Notes under the pieces: model-generated
What the model was told of the DNA's origin: nothing
Database searches by the model: none
Seen by the model: the letters and a program-made list of their open reading frames with translations, nothing else
In this document: piece after piece, positions 24,281 through 32,950 of the stretch
Position numbering within the stretch: the first letter of the stretch is position 1
How the letters are laid out: each line of letters starts with the position of its first letter
Assembly: GCA_902465105.1 (NCBI GenBank)
Contig: CABQLM010000007.1
Location: 1-42,566 of the forward strand
From: an uncultured Collinsella sp.
Lineage (GTDB): Bacteria; Actinomycetota; Coriobacteriia; Coriobacteriales; Coriobacteriaceae
Length of the DNA stretch: 42,566 nucleotides
Direction of reading: 5' to 3'
Made by a program: the position numbers and the translations under genes

Positions 24281-27171
24281 CGATGACGCTCATGCGCCTG
24301 CCGCCACAGCTGCAGGTAATGGCCAATTTGCGCCGTTTCGATACGCTGATAGGAGCTCGTCGGCAGCGAGGTTAAGAACTTCTTACCGTAGCCCTTCGTC
24401 ACCAGCCGCGGGTCGGCCAGAATCAGCACACCGCTATCGGTCGACGAGCGAATCAAACGCCCCGCGGCCTGCTTGACCTCGAGCACCGCCTCGGGTAGCG
24501 AATAGCGCGCCCAGGCACGGTCCTCGCGCAGGTTACGCTCGCAGGAGAGCGGATCGGTAGGGCTGGAGAACGGCAGCTTGGGAATGATGACGCATCGCAG
24601 CGTCTCACCGCTGGCGTCAAAGCCCTCCCAAAAGGCCTTGAGAGCGAAGAGCGACGAAGCCGGCTCGTTGATAAACCGGTCGCGTAGGCGACGAGGAGAT
24701 GAGTTGCGCTGTTGGCAGTTGAGTTCCAGACCCGCACGGACAAGCTTGGGCTCAACGCGAGCGTACAGGTCTTCCATGTCGCGCCGGTTGGTGAACAGCG
24801 TGAGCACCGATCCGCCCATGGCGAGGTGCGCATCGACCAGAACGCGCTCGAGCGCCGTAAGATAGCTCTCACGATCGCGCGGATCGGGGATATCGCCCGC
24901 AACGACTACAGCCATGTTCGAATCGAAGTCGTAGCTCGAGTCCAAGTGCAGCGATGAGGATGTTGAAGCACCGATGCGATCGAGCCCGACAGCATGGTTG
25001 AAGTGCTCAAAGCTTTTGGACACCGTCATGGTCGCTGAGGCAAAGATAGCCGTGTGAACCTCGGGCAGCCACTCGGTTGCCAAGGCCTCTCCAATGTCGA
25101 TGCGCTCTGCGGTCATCGACTCTCCGCCGGCACGCAGCCTGCGATTGACCTGCAGCGAATACACGTAGTGCTCATCGGTGCCATCAATGATGAGCTTGAG
25201 GTTCTCGGCCAGCTCGTGCAGGCGGCGCGAGATATCACCCAAGTCGACAACAACCTCGGGCTTGTCGGCGGCGACAGCTTGCACCAGCGCGTCGACGCTC
25301 TTGTCGGCTTGCTCCAGCGCGTCAATGGCAGCGCAGGCCGACTGCAGGAAATCATGCCAGTCGTCCGACTCGCGCAGCTCCGGACCTATCCAAAGGTTCG
25401 CGTTGTCATAGCCACCACGAGCGCGTCGGCCAAGCTCGCGGACACCATCAAACACGTCGGCGATCGCCATGCTCGCACGCGCAACCGCCGACGTCGCCTT
25501 GGCAGTAAGGCCCAGATAGAGCGTAGAGCCCTCGGAGGTTGCTAAATCACGGGAAACCTGGCTCAACGCACCGGTGCTCGAACCGCCCAGACGCTCAAAC
25601 AGAACGCGCGATTCGTCCGCCGAGACCACGCGCGCCCACTGACGACGCGCCTCGCGCTCGATAGAATGGGCCTCGTCGATTACCCAATGGCGAATCGGAG
25701 GCAAAATCCTCCCCTCAGCCGCAACATTACGGAACAGCAGGGAATGGTTCGTAACAACCACATCGGCATGCGCCGCGCGACGACGTGCGCCGTGGACGAG
25801 GCATTTATCAGGGAAAAACGGGCAAAGGCGACGAGCGCACTCGCGCGAGGCCGTTGTAAAGTCGGGACGGTTGACGCTGCGCCAGCGAATGCCAAGCGAA
25901 TCAAGGTCGCCGTCGGCAGACTGGCAGACATACGCCATGATCACGGCAACCGCCGTAAGCGTGTCGGCGGGATCACGTTTGGTTGTAATTTCGACTTGGC
26001 TGCGGCTCATACGCTCAAGTTTGCGCAAACACGGATAGTGGTCGTACCCCTTCAATGCGCAAAACGACAAGCCGCCGGGCAGTTGCTCGGCAAGTTTTGG
26101 CAGCTCATGGTACATGAGCTGGTCGGCGAGGTTATTCGATTTGGTCGCAATGCCGACGGTGATGTTATTACGTCGCGCCGCCTCGGCAAAAGGCACCAGA
26201 TAGGCCATCGATTTACCGACGCCCGTACCCGCCTCAATCACGCGATGGGTACCCGTGACCAGCGCGTCGCGCACCTCAACCGCCATCGCGATCTGCTCGT
26301 CGCGCGACTCGTAGGTGGGGTACATACGATTGACCAGGCCACCCGGGGCATAGTCCGCCTCAATCTCTTCGCGACTCGGCATCTTGAGAACCGGCAGTTC
26401 GTCCGCATCAACGCGATCGTCTGCGCGATCGGCTTTGAGAACGTCAGCGCGAGCTGCACTGAGAGAGAAGATGGACCCGGGGTTCTGCCCCGCCAAGAAC
26501 GAGAAGATAGGACGATAGGACCAGGGCACATCGGGGTGCATGTCGGCCAGGCGCGCCATGAGGCCCTGGGGTAAGTCGGTGAGTGCCACGAGTAGCACGC
26601 GCCACACGCCGCACAGAGCATCGACATCGGCGTTGGCGCGGTGCGACACCGAATCGCAGCCGAACAGGTCGGCCATAAAAGACAGTTTGTGCGAAGCCAA
26701 GCGCGGAAGTGCGATGCGCGATAGTGCCAGCGAATCGATCCAGATATCGCTCACGTTGACACCGCCCTTAACCGACTCAATAAACGACCGATCGAAGGTA
26801 GCGTTATGCGCAATCACCGGGCATCCGCCGACAAAATCGGCGAGAGCAGACACAGCTTCAACGGCTGACGGAGCATCGGCCACGTCAGCGTTCGTGATGC
26901 TTGTGAGCTCGGTAATCTCGGCGGGAATTAGCTGCTTGGGATGCACAAAAGTATCAAAACGCTCTACGACCTCGCGGCCCGAAAGACGGGCCGCGGAGAT
27001 CTCGATAAGCTCGTTGTCTTGCACCGACAAACCTGTGGTCTCGGTATCGAGGACGATGACGTCCTCCTCGATAAGACCGAACGACTGCGTCTTGGCGCGC
27101 TCGGCGAGCGTGGCATAGGCATCGATGACAAATTTCGGCGTTCCAGGAGATACAGCGTCCTCGATTAGCAT
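24277..27171 (-). CDS. dinG: DinG-family DNA helicase with N-terminal DnaQ-like 3'-5' exonuclease
   Basis: The 964-residue protein fuses two repair activities. The N-terminus is a DEDDh exonuclease: DTETTGLSVQDNELIEISA, then IAHNATFDRSFIE, then HRANADVDAL. The helicase has Walker A EAGTGVGKSMAYLVPF, cysteines suited to an iron-sulphur cluster (FCALKGYDHYPC ... CPFFPDKC), the DEAH box WVIDEAHSIE, and C-terminal motifs ALKAFWEGFDASGE and QAAGRLIRSSTDSGV. Such proteins unwind 5'-3' and process damage or R-loop structures. The ATG overlaps the ddl stop by seven bases (ATGCTAA), so it is translationally coupled to ddl. The gene symbol is by family; exonuclease-fused forms are typical of Gram-positives. 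Confidence 0.94.
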   Translation of the reverse strand: MLIEDAVSPGTPKFVIDAYATLAERAKTQSFGLIEEDVIVLDTETTGLSVQDNELIEISAARLSGREVVERFDTFVHPKQLIPAEITELTSITNADVADAPSAVEAVSALADFVGGCPVIAHNATFDRSFIESVKGGVNVSDIWIDSLALSRIALPRLASHKLSFMADLFGCDSVSHRANADVDALCGVWRVLLVALTDLPQGLMARLADMHPDVPWSYRPIFSFLAGQNPGSIFSLSAARADVLKADRADDRVDADELPVLKMPSREEIEADYAPGGLVNRMYPTYESRDEQIAMAVEVRDALVTGTHRVIEAGTGVGKSMAYLVPFAEAARRNNITVGIATKSNNLADQLMYHELPKLAEQLPGGLSFCALKGYDHYPCLRKLERMSRSQVEITTKRDPADTLTAVAVIMAYVCQSADGDLDSLGIRWRSVNRPDFTTASRECARRLCPFFPDKCLVHGARRRAAHADVVVTNHSLLFRNVAAEGRILPPIRHWVIDEAHSIEREARRQWARVVSADESRVLFERLGGSSTGALSQVSRDLATSEGSTLYLGLTAKATSAVARASMAIADVFDGVRELGRRARGGYDNANLWIGPELRESDDWHDFLQSACAAIDALEQADKSVDALVQAVAADKPEVVVDLGDISRRLHELAENLKLIIDGTDEHYVYSLQVNRRLRAGGESMTAERIDIGEALATEWLPEVHTAIFASATMTVSKSFEHFNHAVGLDRIGASTSSSLHLDSSYDFDSNMAVVVAGDIPDPRDRESYLTALERVLVDAHLAMGGSVLTLFTNRRDMEDLYARVEPKLVRAGLELNCQQRNSSPRRLRDRFINEPASSLFALKAFWEGFDASGETLRCVIIPKLPFSSPTDPLSCERNLREDRAWARYSLPEAVLEVKQAAGRLIRSSTDSGVLILADPRLVTKGYGKKFLTSLPTSSYQRIETAQIGHYLQLWRQAHERHR

Positions 27172-28130
27172 GCAACGCCCGCTCGACGAAGGCCCATGCG
27201 AATCAGGCTGTCACAGACCTGAGGGAACGTCATATCGTCGGTGTGGCGAATCTCGTCCGGATACAGCGACGTATCCGTCATGCCGGGAATGGTGTTGGTC
27301 TCGAGAATGACGGGGCCGTCTTCACTCACGATAAAATCACTGCGTGAAATGCCCAGACAGCCGAGGGCCTTGTGGGCAGCGCAAGCAAGCTCCTGGGCGC
27401 GGGCGTAGTTTTCAGGCGAAATCTGCGCCGGAATACGGTGGATATCCGTAGGGTCGATGTACTTAACGTCCAAGTCGTAGAACTCACAGTCCTCAGGCTT
27501 GCGAATCTCGACGATGGGCAGGGCGCGCACATCGTCCTCACCGTAAACGCCTACCGTGATCTCGGTTCCCTCGATGCACTTCTCGACGAGCACTTTGTCA
27601 CCATACTCGAATGCCTTCTTGATGGCAGCCGGCAGCTCGGAGGGCTCATGCACCAGCGAAATGCCGTAGCTCGAACCATTGACAGCAGGCTTCACGAAGC
27701 AGCGTTCGCCACAGACTTCGACGATACGGTCGATATCGACCTCGTCACCCGTCTCGAGCGCCAGGCCGGGGGCGATGGGAATCCCCGCCTTGGCGTACAG
27801 GAGCTTGGACACCTCTTTGTCCGCACCGCAAGCGCTGGCAAGAACGCCCGATGCCGTATAGGGGATACCCAAGGTCTCCATGGCGCCCTGCATGGCGCCA
27901 TCCTCGCCGCCGGCACCGTGCATGGCGATAAACGCCACATCGAAGCCGCCGGTCGCCATAGTCACCATAAAGTCATCGGCGGCCGTATCGAGCAGCTCCA
28001 CCGAAGTGTAGCCAGCCTCCTTCAAGGCCGCCACGACGTTTTTTCCCGAATTAAGCGAGATCTCGCGCTCAGCGGAATGACCGCCCGCCAAGACCGCTAC
28101 GTGCATGTTCTCTAGGCTTTTACCCGCCAT
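27165..28130 (-). CDS. ddl: D-alanine--D-alanine ligase
   Basis: Ddl joins two D-alanines for peptidoglycan precursor synthesis, using ATP. The 321-residue ATP-grasp enzyme shows AVLAGGHSAEREISLNSG, MHGAGGEDGAMQG, the loop CFVKPAVNGSSYGISLV, and VILETNTIPGMTDTSLYP with the magnesium-binding Glu and Asn. GAGGAGG lies ahead of the ATG. A TACAAT box about 50 bp upstream may be its -10. The dinG-like gene follows in an overlapping arrangement. The divergent neighbour is rlmN. Confidence 0.95.
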   Translation of the reverse strand: MAGKSLENMHVAVLAGGHSAEREISLNSGKNVVAALKEAGYTSVELLDTAADDFMVTMATGGFDVAFIAMHGAGGEDGAMQGAMETLGIPYTASGVLASACGADKEVSKLLYAKAGIPIAPGLALETGDEVDIDRIVEVCGERCFVKPAVNGSSYGISLVHEPSELPAAIKKAFEYGDKVLVEKCIEGTEITVGVYGEDDVRALPIVEIRKPEDCEFYDLDVKYIDPTDIHRIPAQISPENYARAQELACAAHKALGCLGISRSDFIVSEDGPVILETNTIPGMTDTSLYPDEIRHTDDMTFPQVCDSLIRMGLRRAGVAC

Positions 28131-28215
28131 GGGCAGACTCCTCCTCTATAATTTCTGCAGCTGATACCATATTGTAGCGATACCGTCTACGTTTCCCCAA
28201 AATCGAAAGGCTTCC

Positions 28216-29268
28216 ATGAATCCCAGGACTAAATCTCAGGACATTCGCGACTTGAGCCAAAACGATATTCGCGAGCTCGTTGCCGAACTCGGTCAGCCCA
28301 CCTTCCGCGCCAAACAGCTCATTGAATGGGTTTTTGAGAAGAACGTTTGTTCGTTTGACGATATGACCAACCTTCCCAAGGCTTTCCGCGAGCAGCTCAA
28401 AGAGGCATTTGCTTTTGACACGCCGACCGAGCTCACCAAGCAGGTTTCCAAGGACGGCTCCCGTAAATACCTGCTCGAGTATCACGACGGCATTTCCGTC
28501 GAGACCGTCGGCATGCCCCGTCGCAACAAGCTCTCCGTTTGCGTATCCACCCAGGCCGGCTGCGGTATGGGATGTGCATTTTGCGCTACCGGCCTGAACG
28601 GCCTTAAGCGTTCGTTGACCGCACAAGAGATCGTTGATCAGGTACTCCATGTCTCCAACGACTTTGGCGAGCGTGCAACGAGTGTCGTGTTCATGGGCCA
28701 GGGCGAGCCGTTTGCCAACTACGTCGAGGTCCTCAAGGCGCTGCGCATCCTCAACGACCCCGACGGCATCGGCATTGGAGCACGTCACCTTACCGTTTCC
28801 ACCAGCGGCGTTATCCCTGGAATTCGCAAATTTGCAGATATTCCCGAGCAGTTCACGCTCGCCGTCTCGCTGCACTCCGCTATCCAGTCGACGCGCAACA
28901 AGCTCATGCCGGGCGTTAAGAAGTACACGCTGCTTCGACTTCACGAGGCGCTCCAGCTCTATACCGAAAAGACCGGCCGCCGACCGACGTACGAATATGC
29001 CATGATCGAGGGTGTCAACGATACGAACCCCGAGATGCAGGCGCTCTGCGACTTCTGCGAGGGTACGCTGTGCCACGTCAACCTGATTCAGCTTAACGAT
29101 ATCGAGGGCAGTCCGCTCAAGCCGTCGCCGATCCATAAGGTTGAAGACCTTCAGCGCCGTCTTGAGTCTCGCGGCATCGAGACTACGATCCGTAATTCCC
29201 GCGGCAACGATATCGACGCGGCCTGCGGTCAGTTAAAGCAGCGCTTCAAGGTTCAAAAGAACGCATAG
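28216..29268 (+). CDS. rlmN: 23S rRNA (adenine2503-C2)-methyltransferase, radical SAM
   Basis: RlmN methylates A2503 of 23S rRNA and A37 of some tRNAs. The 350-residue protein has the radical-SAM cluster motif CGMGCAFCATG, the N-terminal QPTFRAKQLIEWVF segment, VVFMGQGEPFANYVEVLKA, and the C-terminal Cys-containing segment (SRGIETTIRNSRGNDIDAAC) providing the second catalytic Cys. AAAGG precedes the ATG. Transcription ends at the strong hairpin after 29300; a near-parS site lies between stop and hairpin. Confidence 0.97.
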   Translation: MNPRTKSQDIRDLSQNDIRELVAELGQPTFRAKQLIEWVFEKNVCSFDDMTNLPKAFREQLKEAFAFDTPTELTKQVSKDGSRKYLLEYHDGISVETVGMPRRNKLSVCVSTQAGCGMGCAFCATGLNGLKRSLTAQEIVDQVLHVSNDFGERATSVVFMGQGEPFANYVEVLKALRILNDPDGIGIGARHLTVSTSGVIPGIRKFADIPEQFTLAVSLHSAIQSTRNKLMPGVKKYTLLRLHEALQLYTEKTGRRPTYEYAMIEGVNDTNPEMQALCDFCEGTLCHVNLIQLNDIEGSPLKPSPIHKVEDLQRRLESRGIETTIRNSRGNDIDAACGQLKQRFKVQKNA

Positions 29269-29286
29269 GGGAGACACGCCCCCAAA

Positions 29287-29302
29287 CGTTTCATGTGAAA
29301 CA
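29287..29302. other. Near-match parS site downstream of rlmN
   Basis: CGTTTCATGTGAAACA matches the parS consensus TGTTTCACGTGAAACA except at the first base and one central base; the 14-base core has one mismatch. It lies 150 bp beyond the small gene at the end of the parAB operon. Confidence 0.6.
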
Positions 29303-29305
29303 TCG

Positions 29306-29343
29306 AACGGCCTCGGTTGTTTAATTGCAACCGAGGCCGTTTC
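29306..29343. terminator. Terminator of rlmN (bidirectional)
   Basis: A 14-bp perfect stem AACGGCCTCGGTTG / CAACCGAGGCCGTT with an eight-base loop; TTCAT follows on plus, and the mirror strand also ends in TT-rich sequence. Genes on both sides converge on it. Confidence 0.8.
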
Positions 29344-29455
29344 ATATCAATCGGCTATCCGCATCACACGATTGTTCTACGACTATTTCGGAAGAAATAA
29401 GGGGTCCATGTTCCGGTATTCAGACAAGGACCCCTTTAAAATGGGCGAGTAATTG

Positions 29456-29467
29456 TTAGGTACCTAA
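29456..29467. repeat. Palindrome TTAGGTACCTAA, copy 1
   Basis: A 12-bp perfect palindrome at the stop codon end of the parB-adjacent small gene. A second identical copy (13 bp with the leading G) lies upstream of jag at 32951-32962. Function unknown. Confidence 0.5.
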
Positions 29468-29718
29468 AAACCCACATTTTCCCATTGATGATTTACCCAG
29501 TCTTGATTGATCTTGGGATTCTTTGTTACCTGGGCCGTTCGCATGGCGACATCTTCCGTCATAACATCCATTTTCTTCTTAGATGTATCAACGATATCCT
29601 GGGCACTACGGAGTAAACGGCCACGAAGTTCTTCATCCGTCGCAATCTTATATCCAGCAAATGCACCAGCAACCACCGTTGCTGCCAAAGCAACAGCCGT
29701 CAAAAATTTATTCTTCAT
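29464..29718 (-). CDS. Small membrane-anchored protein downstream of parB
   Basis: An 84-residue protein with an N-terminal hydrophobic helix (FLTAVALAATVVAGAFAGYKI) followed by a charged, likely helical region (EELRGRLLRSAQDIVDTSKKKMD), reminiscent of YtxH-type small proteins but too divergent to assign. AGGGTGG lies five bases before the ATG at 29718; a six-codon longer frame exists from 29736. The start overlaps the parB end by 11 bp, so it is the last gene of the parA-parB operon. Its function is unknown. Confidence 0.72.
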   Translation of the reverse strand: MKNKFLTAVALAATVVAGAFAGYKIATDEELRGRLLRSAQDIVDTSKKKMDVMTEDVAMRTAQVTKNPKINQDWVNHQWENVGF

Positions 29719-30604
29719 TCTGGCCACCCTGTTCAAATTGAATCATTTCACCCAGAATACGTGAGAGCTCTTCCTCGTCTTTGAACTCAATCTCAATCTT
29801 GTTCTTCCCGCGTGAGCTCTTCACGCGTACGTTGGTATTAAATACCTGACGAAGAACGCGCGCAGCCTTCTTGAACGACTGAGGTGTTGCAGGCCTAGGA
29901 GTCTTTGGTGTCTCTCCGGCAGAAAATAACGGAGCAAGATTTTCTGTCGCACGGACCGAAAGACCTTCCGCAACAACCTTCTCCGCAAGCCTAATTCTGG
30001 CATCCTCATATGGAACGGCAAGAATCGCCCTAGCGTGACCTGCTGTGAGTTTTCCTTCAAATATCATCTGCTGTACGACTTCAGGAAGATCAAGAAGACG
30101 AAGTGAATTTGTAATTGCAGAACGTGACTTGCTGACAGCCTTTGATAGGGTCTCCTGTGTCATCCCGCTTGCATCAATAAGCTGACGATAGCCTTTTGCC
30201 TCTTCGACTGGATTGAGGTCAGAACGCTGAAGGTTTTCAATAAGCGCAAGAGCAAGCATTTCTTCATCATTAACTTCCTTAATGATGACCGGTAGCTCTT
30301 CAAGGCCAGCCAGTTTGGATGCCTGATAACGACGCTCGCCAGCAATGATTTCATAGCCGTTGCCACGCTTACGAACCAAGAGCGGCTGTAAAACACCATG
30401 TTCCTGGATAGACTCACTTAGTTCGCGAAGTTCAGTTTCATTGAAATGAATTCGCGGCTGATTCGGGTTGGGAACAATATCTTCGATAGGCAGCTTGGTT
30501 TCGGAAGTCGATGCAGAAGACGAACCACCGGTTTCATATTCTGCTTCGGATACTAGTGCGCTCAATCCACGACCCAATCCGCCGCGTTTTTTGGGGCTAG
30601 GCAC
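29708..30604 (-). CDS. parB: Chromosome-partitioning protein ParB (Spo0J family)
   Basis: ParB binds parS, uses CTP to slide and load SMC, and stimulates ParA. The 298-residue protein shows KLPIEDIVPNPNQPR, the CTP-binding motifs GERRYQASKLAGL and LALIENLQRSDLNP, and the parS-reading helix-turn-helix around TQETLSKAVSKSRSAITNSLRLLDLP, then KLTAGHARAIL. A GTG start overlaps the parA end by 8 bp, with AGAGGTG before it. Three perfect parS sites lie upstream of parA. Its DNA is clearly less GC-rich than flanking operons. Confidence 0.96.
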   Translation of the reverse strand: MPSPKKRGGLGRGLSALVSEAEYETGGSSSASTSETKLPIEDIVPNPNQPRIHFNETELRELSESIQEHGVLQPLLVRKRGNGYEIIAGERRYQASKLAGLEELPVIIKEVNDEEMLALALIENLQRSDLNPVEEAKGYRQLIDASGMTQETLSKAVSKSRSAITNSLRLLDLPEVVQQMIFEGKLTAGHARAILAVPYEDARIRLAEKVVAEGLSVRATENLAPLFSAGETPKTPRPATPQSFKKAARVLRQVFNTNVRVKSSRGKNKIEIEFKDEEELSRILGEMIQFEQGGQNEE

Positions 30605-31397
30605 GCTTGATCACCTCTTTTGCAAGGTTCATATACGCTTTTGCACCCTTATTTTGAGGTGCATAGGTAATTACCGGTTCTCCAAAAGACGGAGCTTCAG
30701 AGATTTTTACCGTACGGGGGATTAACGTCTTAAACGCCTTATCACCAAAGTACGATTGAACCTCCTCAACAACCTGATTCGATAGCGAAGTACGCGAGTC
30801 ATACATGGTCATAAGTACGCCATAGGTGTCTAAGCCCTTGTTCAGACGCGATTTGACCATCTTCATTGACTCAAGCAGCTTCGTAACGCCCTCGAGTGCG
30901 TAATACTCGCACTGAATCGGAATAAGAACGCTGTCTGCTGCTGTCAATGCGTTGATTGTAAGCAGGCCGAGTGAAGGGGGGCAGTCAATGAAAATAAAAT
31001 CGAACTCGTCCTGAATCGGCTCAAGCAAATCTTTGAGGCGGGTTTCACGAGCAATTGCGCTTACGAGCTCAATTTCGGCGCCTGCAAGCTGAATTGTAGC
31101 CGGAATTACGAATACCTTTTTGCAATTTGTATCAAGAACAAGCGATTCTGCCGGCACATCATTCAACAATGCATCATAGATGCAGCGATCAAGGTCTTCT
31201 TTTTCAATTCCGAATCCACTAGTGCTGTTTCCCTGCGGGTCAAAATCGACAATCAGCGTCTTACGACCTTGCTCACCCAGTGCTGCTGCAAGGTTTACAG
31301 CCGTCGTTGACTTACCGACGCCGCCTTTTTGATTGATGATTGCAATGATACGCGTGTCTTTTGCGCTCTTAGAACGCTTAACGTCGCGAAATCCCAC
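30597..31397 (-). CDS. parA: Chromosome-partitioning ATPase ParA (Soj family)
   Basis: A 266-residue ParA/MinD-type ATPase that binds the nucleoid as an ATP dimer and moves ParB-parS complexes. It has the deviant Walker A INQKGGVGKSTTAVNLAAAL, the Walker A' region LIVDFDPQGNSTSG, and Walker B FIFIDCPPSLGLLT. A GTG start follows AAGGAGG by five bases. A short basic extension (MGFRDVKRSKSAK) precedes the ATPase core and could contribute to DNA binding. It heads the parA-parB-small-gene operon. Confidence 0.96.
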   Translation of the reverse strand: MGFRDVKRSKSAKDTRIIAIINQKGGVGKSTTAVNLAAALGEQGRKTLIVDFDPQGNSTSGFGIEKEDLDRCIYDALLNDVPAESLVLDTNCKKVFVIPATIQLAGAEIELVSAIARETRLKDLLEPIQDEFDFIFIDCPPSLGLLTINALTAADSVLIPIQCEYYALEGVTKLLESMKMVKSRLNKGLDTYGVLMTMYDSRTSLSNQVVEEVQSYFGDKAFKTLIPRTVKISEAPSFGEPVITYAPQNKGAKAYMNLAKEVIKRA

Positions 31398-31436
31398 GGT
31401 CCCTCCTTGTGTGTATTAAAGCTGTCAAACGGAGGA

Positions 31437-31452
31437 TGTTTCACGTGAAACA
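31437..31452. other. parS site 1 (perfect)
   Basis: TGTTTCACGTGAAACA, exact parS consensus palindrome, 40 bp upstream of the parA start. ParB bound here could also affect parAB transcription. Confidence 0.97.
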
Positions 31453-31475
31453 TTCCGATTCGATATCAACCGCCA

Positions 31476-31491
31476 TGTTTCACGTGAAACA
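31476..31491. other. parS site 2 (perfect)
   Basis: TGTTTCACGTGAAACA, exact consensus, 39 bp (start to start) from site 1, in the parA-rsmG gap. Confidence 0.97.
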
Positions 31492-31514
31492 TTGAGGGCT
31501 GTTAGTATCCATTA

Positions 31515-31530
31515 TGTTTCACGTGAAACA
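31515..31530. other. parS site 3 (perfect)
   Basis: TGTTTCACGTGAAACA, exact consensus, 39 bp from site 2 and adjacent to the rsmG stop codon. The regular 39-bp spacing puts the sites at nearly integral helical turns. Confidence 0.97.
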
Positions 31531-31531
31531 T

Positions 31532-32269
31532 CTAGGCAAGCGGATTCTTCTTTGCCATGCCATTTGCACGAGGCAATGAAACAGAAGCCGGATGACTCTT
31601 CTTTAGAACAATGAACTCCCTATGGCCTAAACCGCTCGGCAAATCAATTGCATCGTTCTGGAGCAATGTAAAGCCACAGATCTTTGCTGCAGACATGCCC
31701 GAAGCAAGCTCCTCATCCGAAGGATTGCCCTTGGTGATAACAAATAGCCCCCCATCCTTGAGGTACGGAGCCGCATACTCAACAAGAATCGGTAGAGGTG
31801 CCAGTGCGCGGGCAGTTACGACAGAGAACTGCTTCTTATGGCTTCGAGCATATTCTTCAAGACGATCATGGACCGCATGAGCATGTTTCAATCCCAGAGC
31901 ATGAACAAAAGAATTGACAGCATCAACCTTCTTGCCAACAGAGTCAATATAAGTGGCTTTACGATGCGTGGTTATCGTTAATGGAATGCCGGGGAAGCCT
32001 GCACCTGTTCCCATATCAAGCAAAGCGCCCTCAGGAGCCTTATTGATATAAGGAAGCAAAACAAGTGAGTCGAGGATATGAAGTACCGCAGCATCCTCTA
32101 TGTTAAGAATACGGGTGAGATTGGTTGTCTTATTTGTTTCCAAAACCAAATCCAAATGCTGAATACATTTCCTCAGCTCAGCATCAGTTACGCTCAAGGA
32201 ATACTCTTTGCAATAGGAAGTTAGACGACTCAGCATCTCGTCAGCCTGCTGATCAGTAAGTACTAACAA
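31532..32269 (-). CDS. rsmG: 16S rRNA (guanine527-N7)-methyltransferase
   Basis: RsmG (GidB) methylates G527 of 16S rRNA. The protein shows KTTNLTRILNIEDAAVLHILDS, the SAM-binding motif LLDMGTGAGFPGIPLTI, VGKKVDAVNSFVHALGL, and VVTARALAPLPILVEYAAPYL. The frame is open to 32317, but that TTG lies inside the jag terminator T-run with no ribosome site. AAAGGAG lies six bases before a TTG at 32269, which gives a 245-residue protein and is my chosen start. Like parAB, its DNA is relatively AT-rich. Transcription is apparently independent of jag. Confidence 0.93.
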   Translation of the reverse strand: MLVLTDQQADEMLSRLTSYCKEYSLSVTDAELRKCIQHLDLVLETNKTTNLTRILNIEDAAVLHILDSLVLLPYINKAPEGALLDMGTGAGFPGIPLTITTHRKATYIDSVGKKVDAVNSFVHALGLKHAHAVHDRLEEYARSHKKQFSVVTARALAPLPILVEYAAPYLKDGGLFVITKGNPSDEELASGMSAAKICGFTLLQNDAIDLPSGLGHREFIVLKKSHPASVSLPRANGMAKKNPLA

Positions 32270-32313
32270 CGAAAGCTCCTTTGTGACAAAAATCAGTGAA
32301 TCGAGAACTTTTG

Positions 32314-32347
32314 ACAAAAAAAGGGGACGTGGAAACCACGTCCCCTT
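32314..32347 (-). terminator. Strong terminator between jag and rsmG
   Basis: Perfect 12-bp stem AAGGGGACGTGG / CCACGTCCCCTT with a three-base loop; on minus it is followed by TTTTTTTGTC. It ends the rpmH-to-jag transcript. Confidence 0.92.
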
Positions 32348-32365
32348 AGCATAAGCTCGAGTAGA

Positions 32366-32935
32366 TTATCGAGCAACAATTACCACATGGCGATCAGGGT
32401 CAGAACCTTCGGAATGAGTGTCGACAGCATCGTTACCACGAAGTGCAATGTGGACCAGACGACGCTCGTAGGCATTCATGGGCGGAAGCGAAACACTCTT
32501 GTGAGTGCGAACTGCTCGCTCGGCAGCTGACTGTGCCATAGAGGCAACTTTGTTCTGGCGGCGGCTCTTATATCCCTCGACGTCGACGACGACGGGATAC
32601 CTAAAGCCAAGTTTGCGGCTCACCAACAACGAGAACATAACCTGAAGGGCATCAAGAGTACGACCATGACGCCCAATGAGAACAGCAAGATCGGGAGCCG
32701 TTACATCAAGAATAAGTTCGCCCTCGTCGCCCTCATACTCATCGATAGGAGAGTTGGCGGCGTCGAAGTGCGAAAGGATGGAACGAAGAATAGAAATCGC
32801 AACATCGGCAATGGTGTCGAGCTCTTCATCGGTCAGCTCTTCACCAGCCTTGTAGCGCTGTGCAATCTCGGGATAATCGCCCGCGACCTGCGGGGCAACC
32901 TCCTCAAGCATATCCTCGACGATCTCTTCAGACAT
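32366..32935 (-). CDS. jag: KhpB/Jag-type RNA-binding protein (KH and R3H domains)
   Basis: A 189-residue RNA-binding protein. The KH domain has the GxxG loop as LIGRHGRTLDALQ, and the R3H domain is ERRLVHIALRGNDAVDTHSEG. Jag/KhpB acts with KhpA in RNA binding and division/cell-wall control. The N-terminal Jag_N domain found in Firmicutes is absent and replaced by an acidic helical stretch. GGAG precedes the ATG at 32935 with normal spacing; a four-codon longer frame from 32947 overlaps the ribosome site. It lies 45 bp after yidC, the conserved position. Confidence 0.93.
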   Translation of the reverse strand: MSEEIVEDMLEEVAPQVAGDYPEIAQRYKAGEELTDEELDTIADVAISILRSILSHFDAANSPIDEYEGDEGELILDVTAPDLAVLIGRHGRTLDALQVMFSLLVSRKLGFRYPVVVDVEGYKSRRQNKVASMAQSAAERAVRTHKSVSLPPMNAYERRLVHIALRGNDAVDTHSEGSDPDRHVVIVAR

Positions 32936-32950
32936 AACGTACTCCAAAAG

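Noticed and set aside
28120..29136. 338-codon minus-strand open frame
   Set aside because: Antisense to rlmN, whose radical-SAM motifs are unambiguous.
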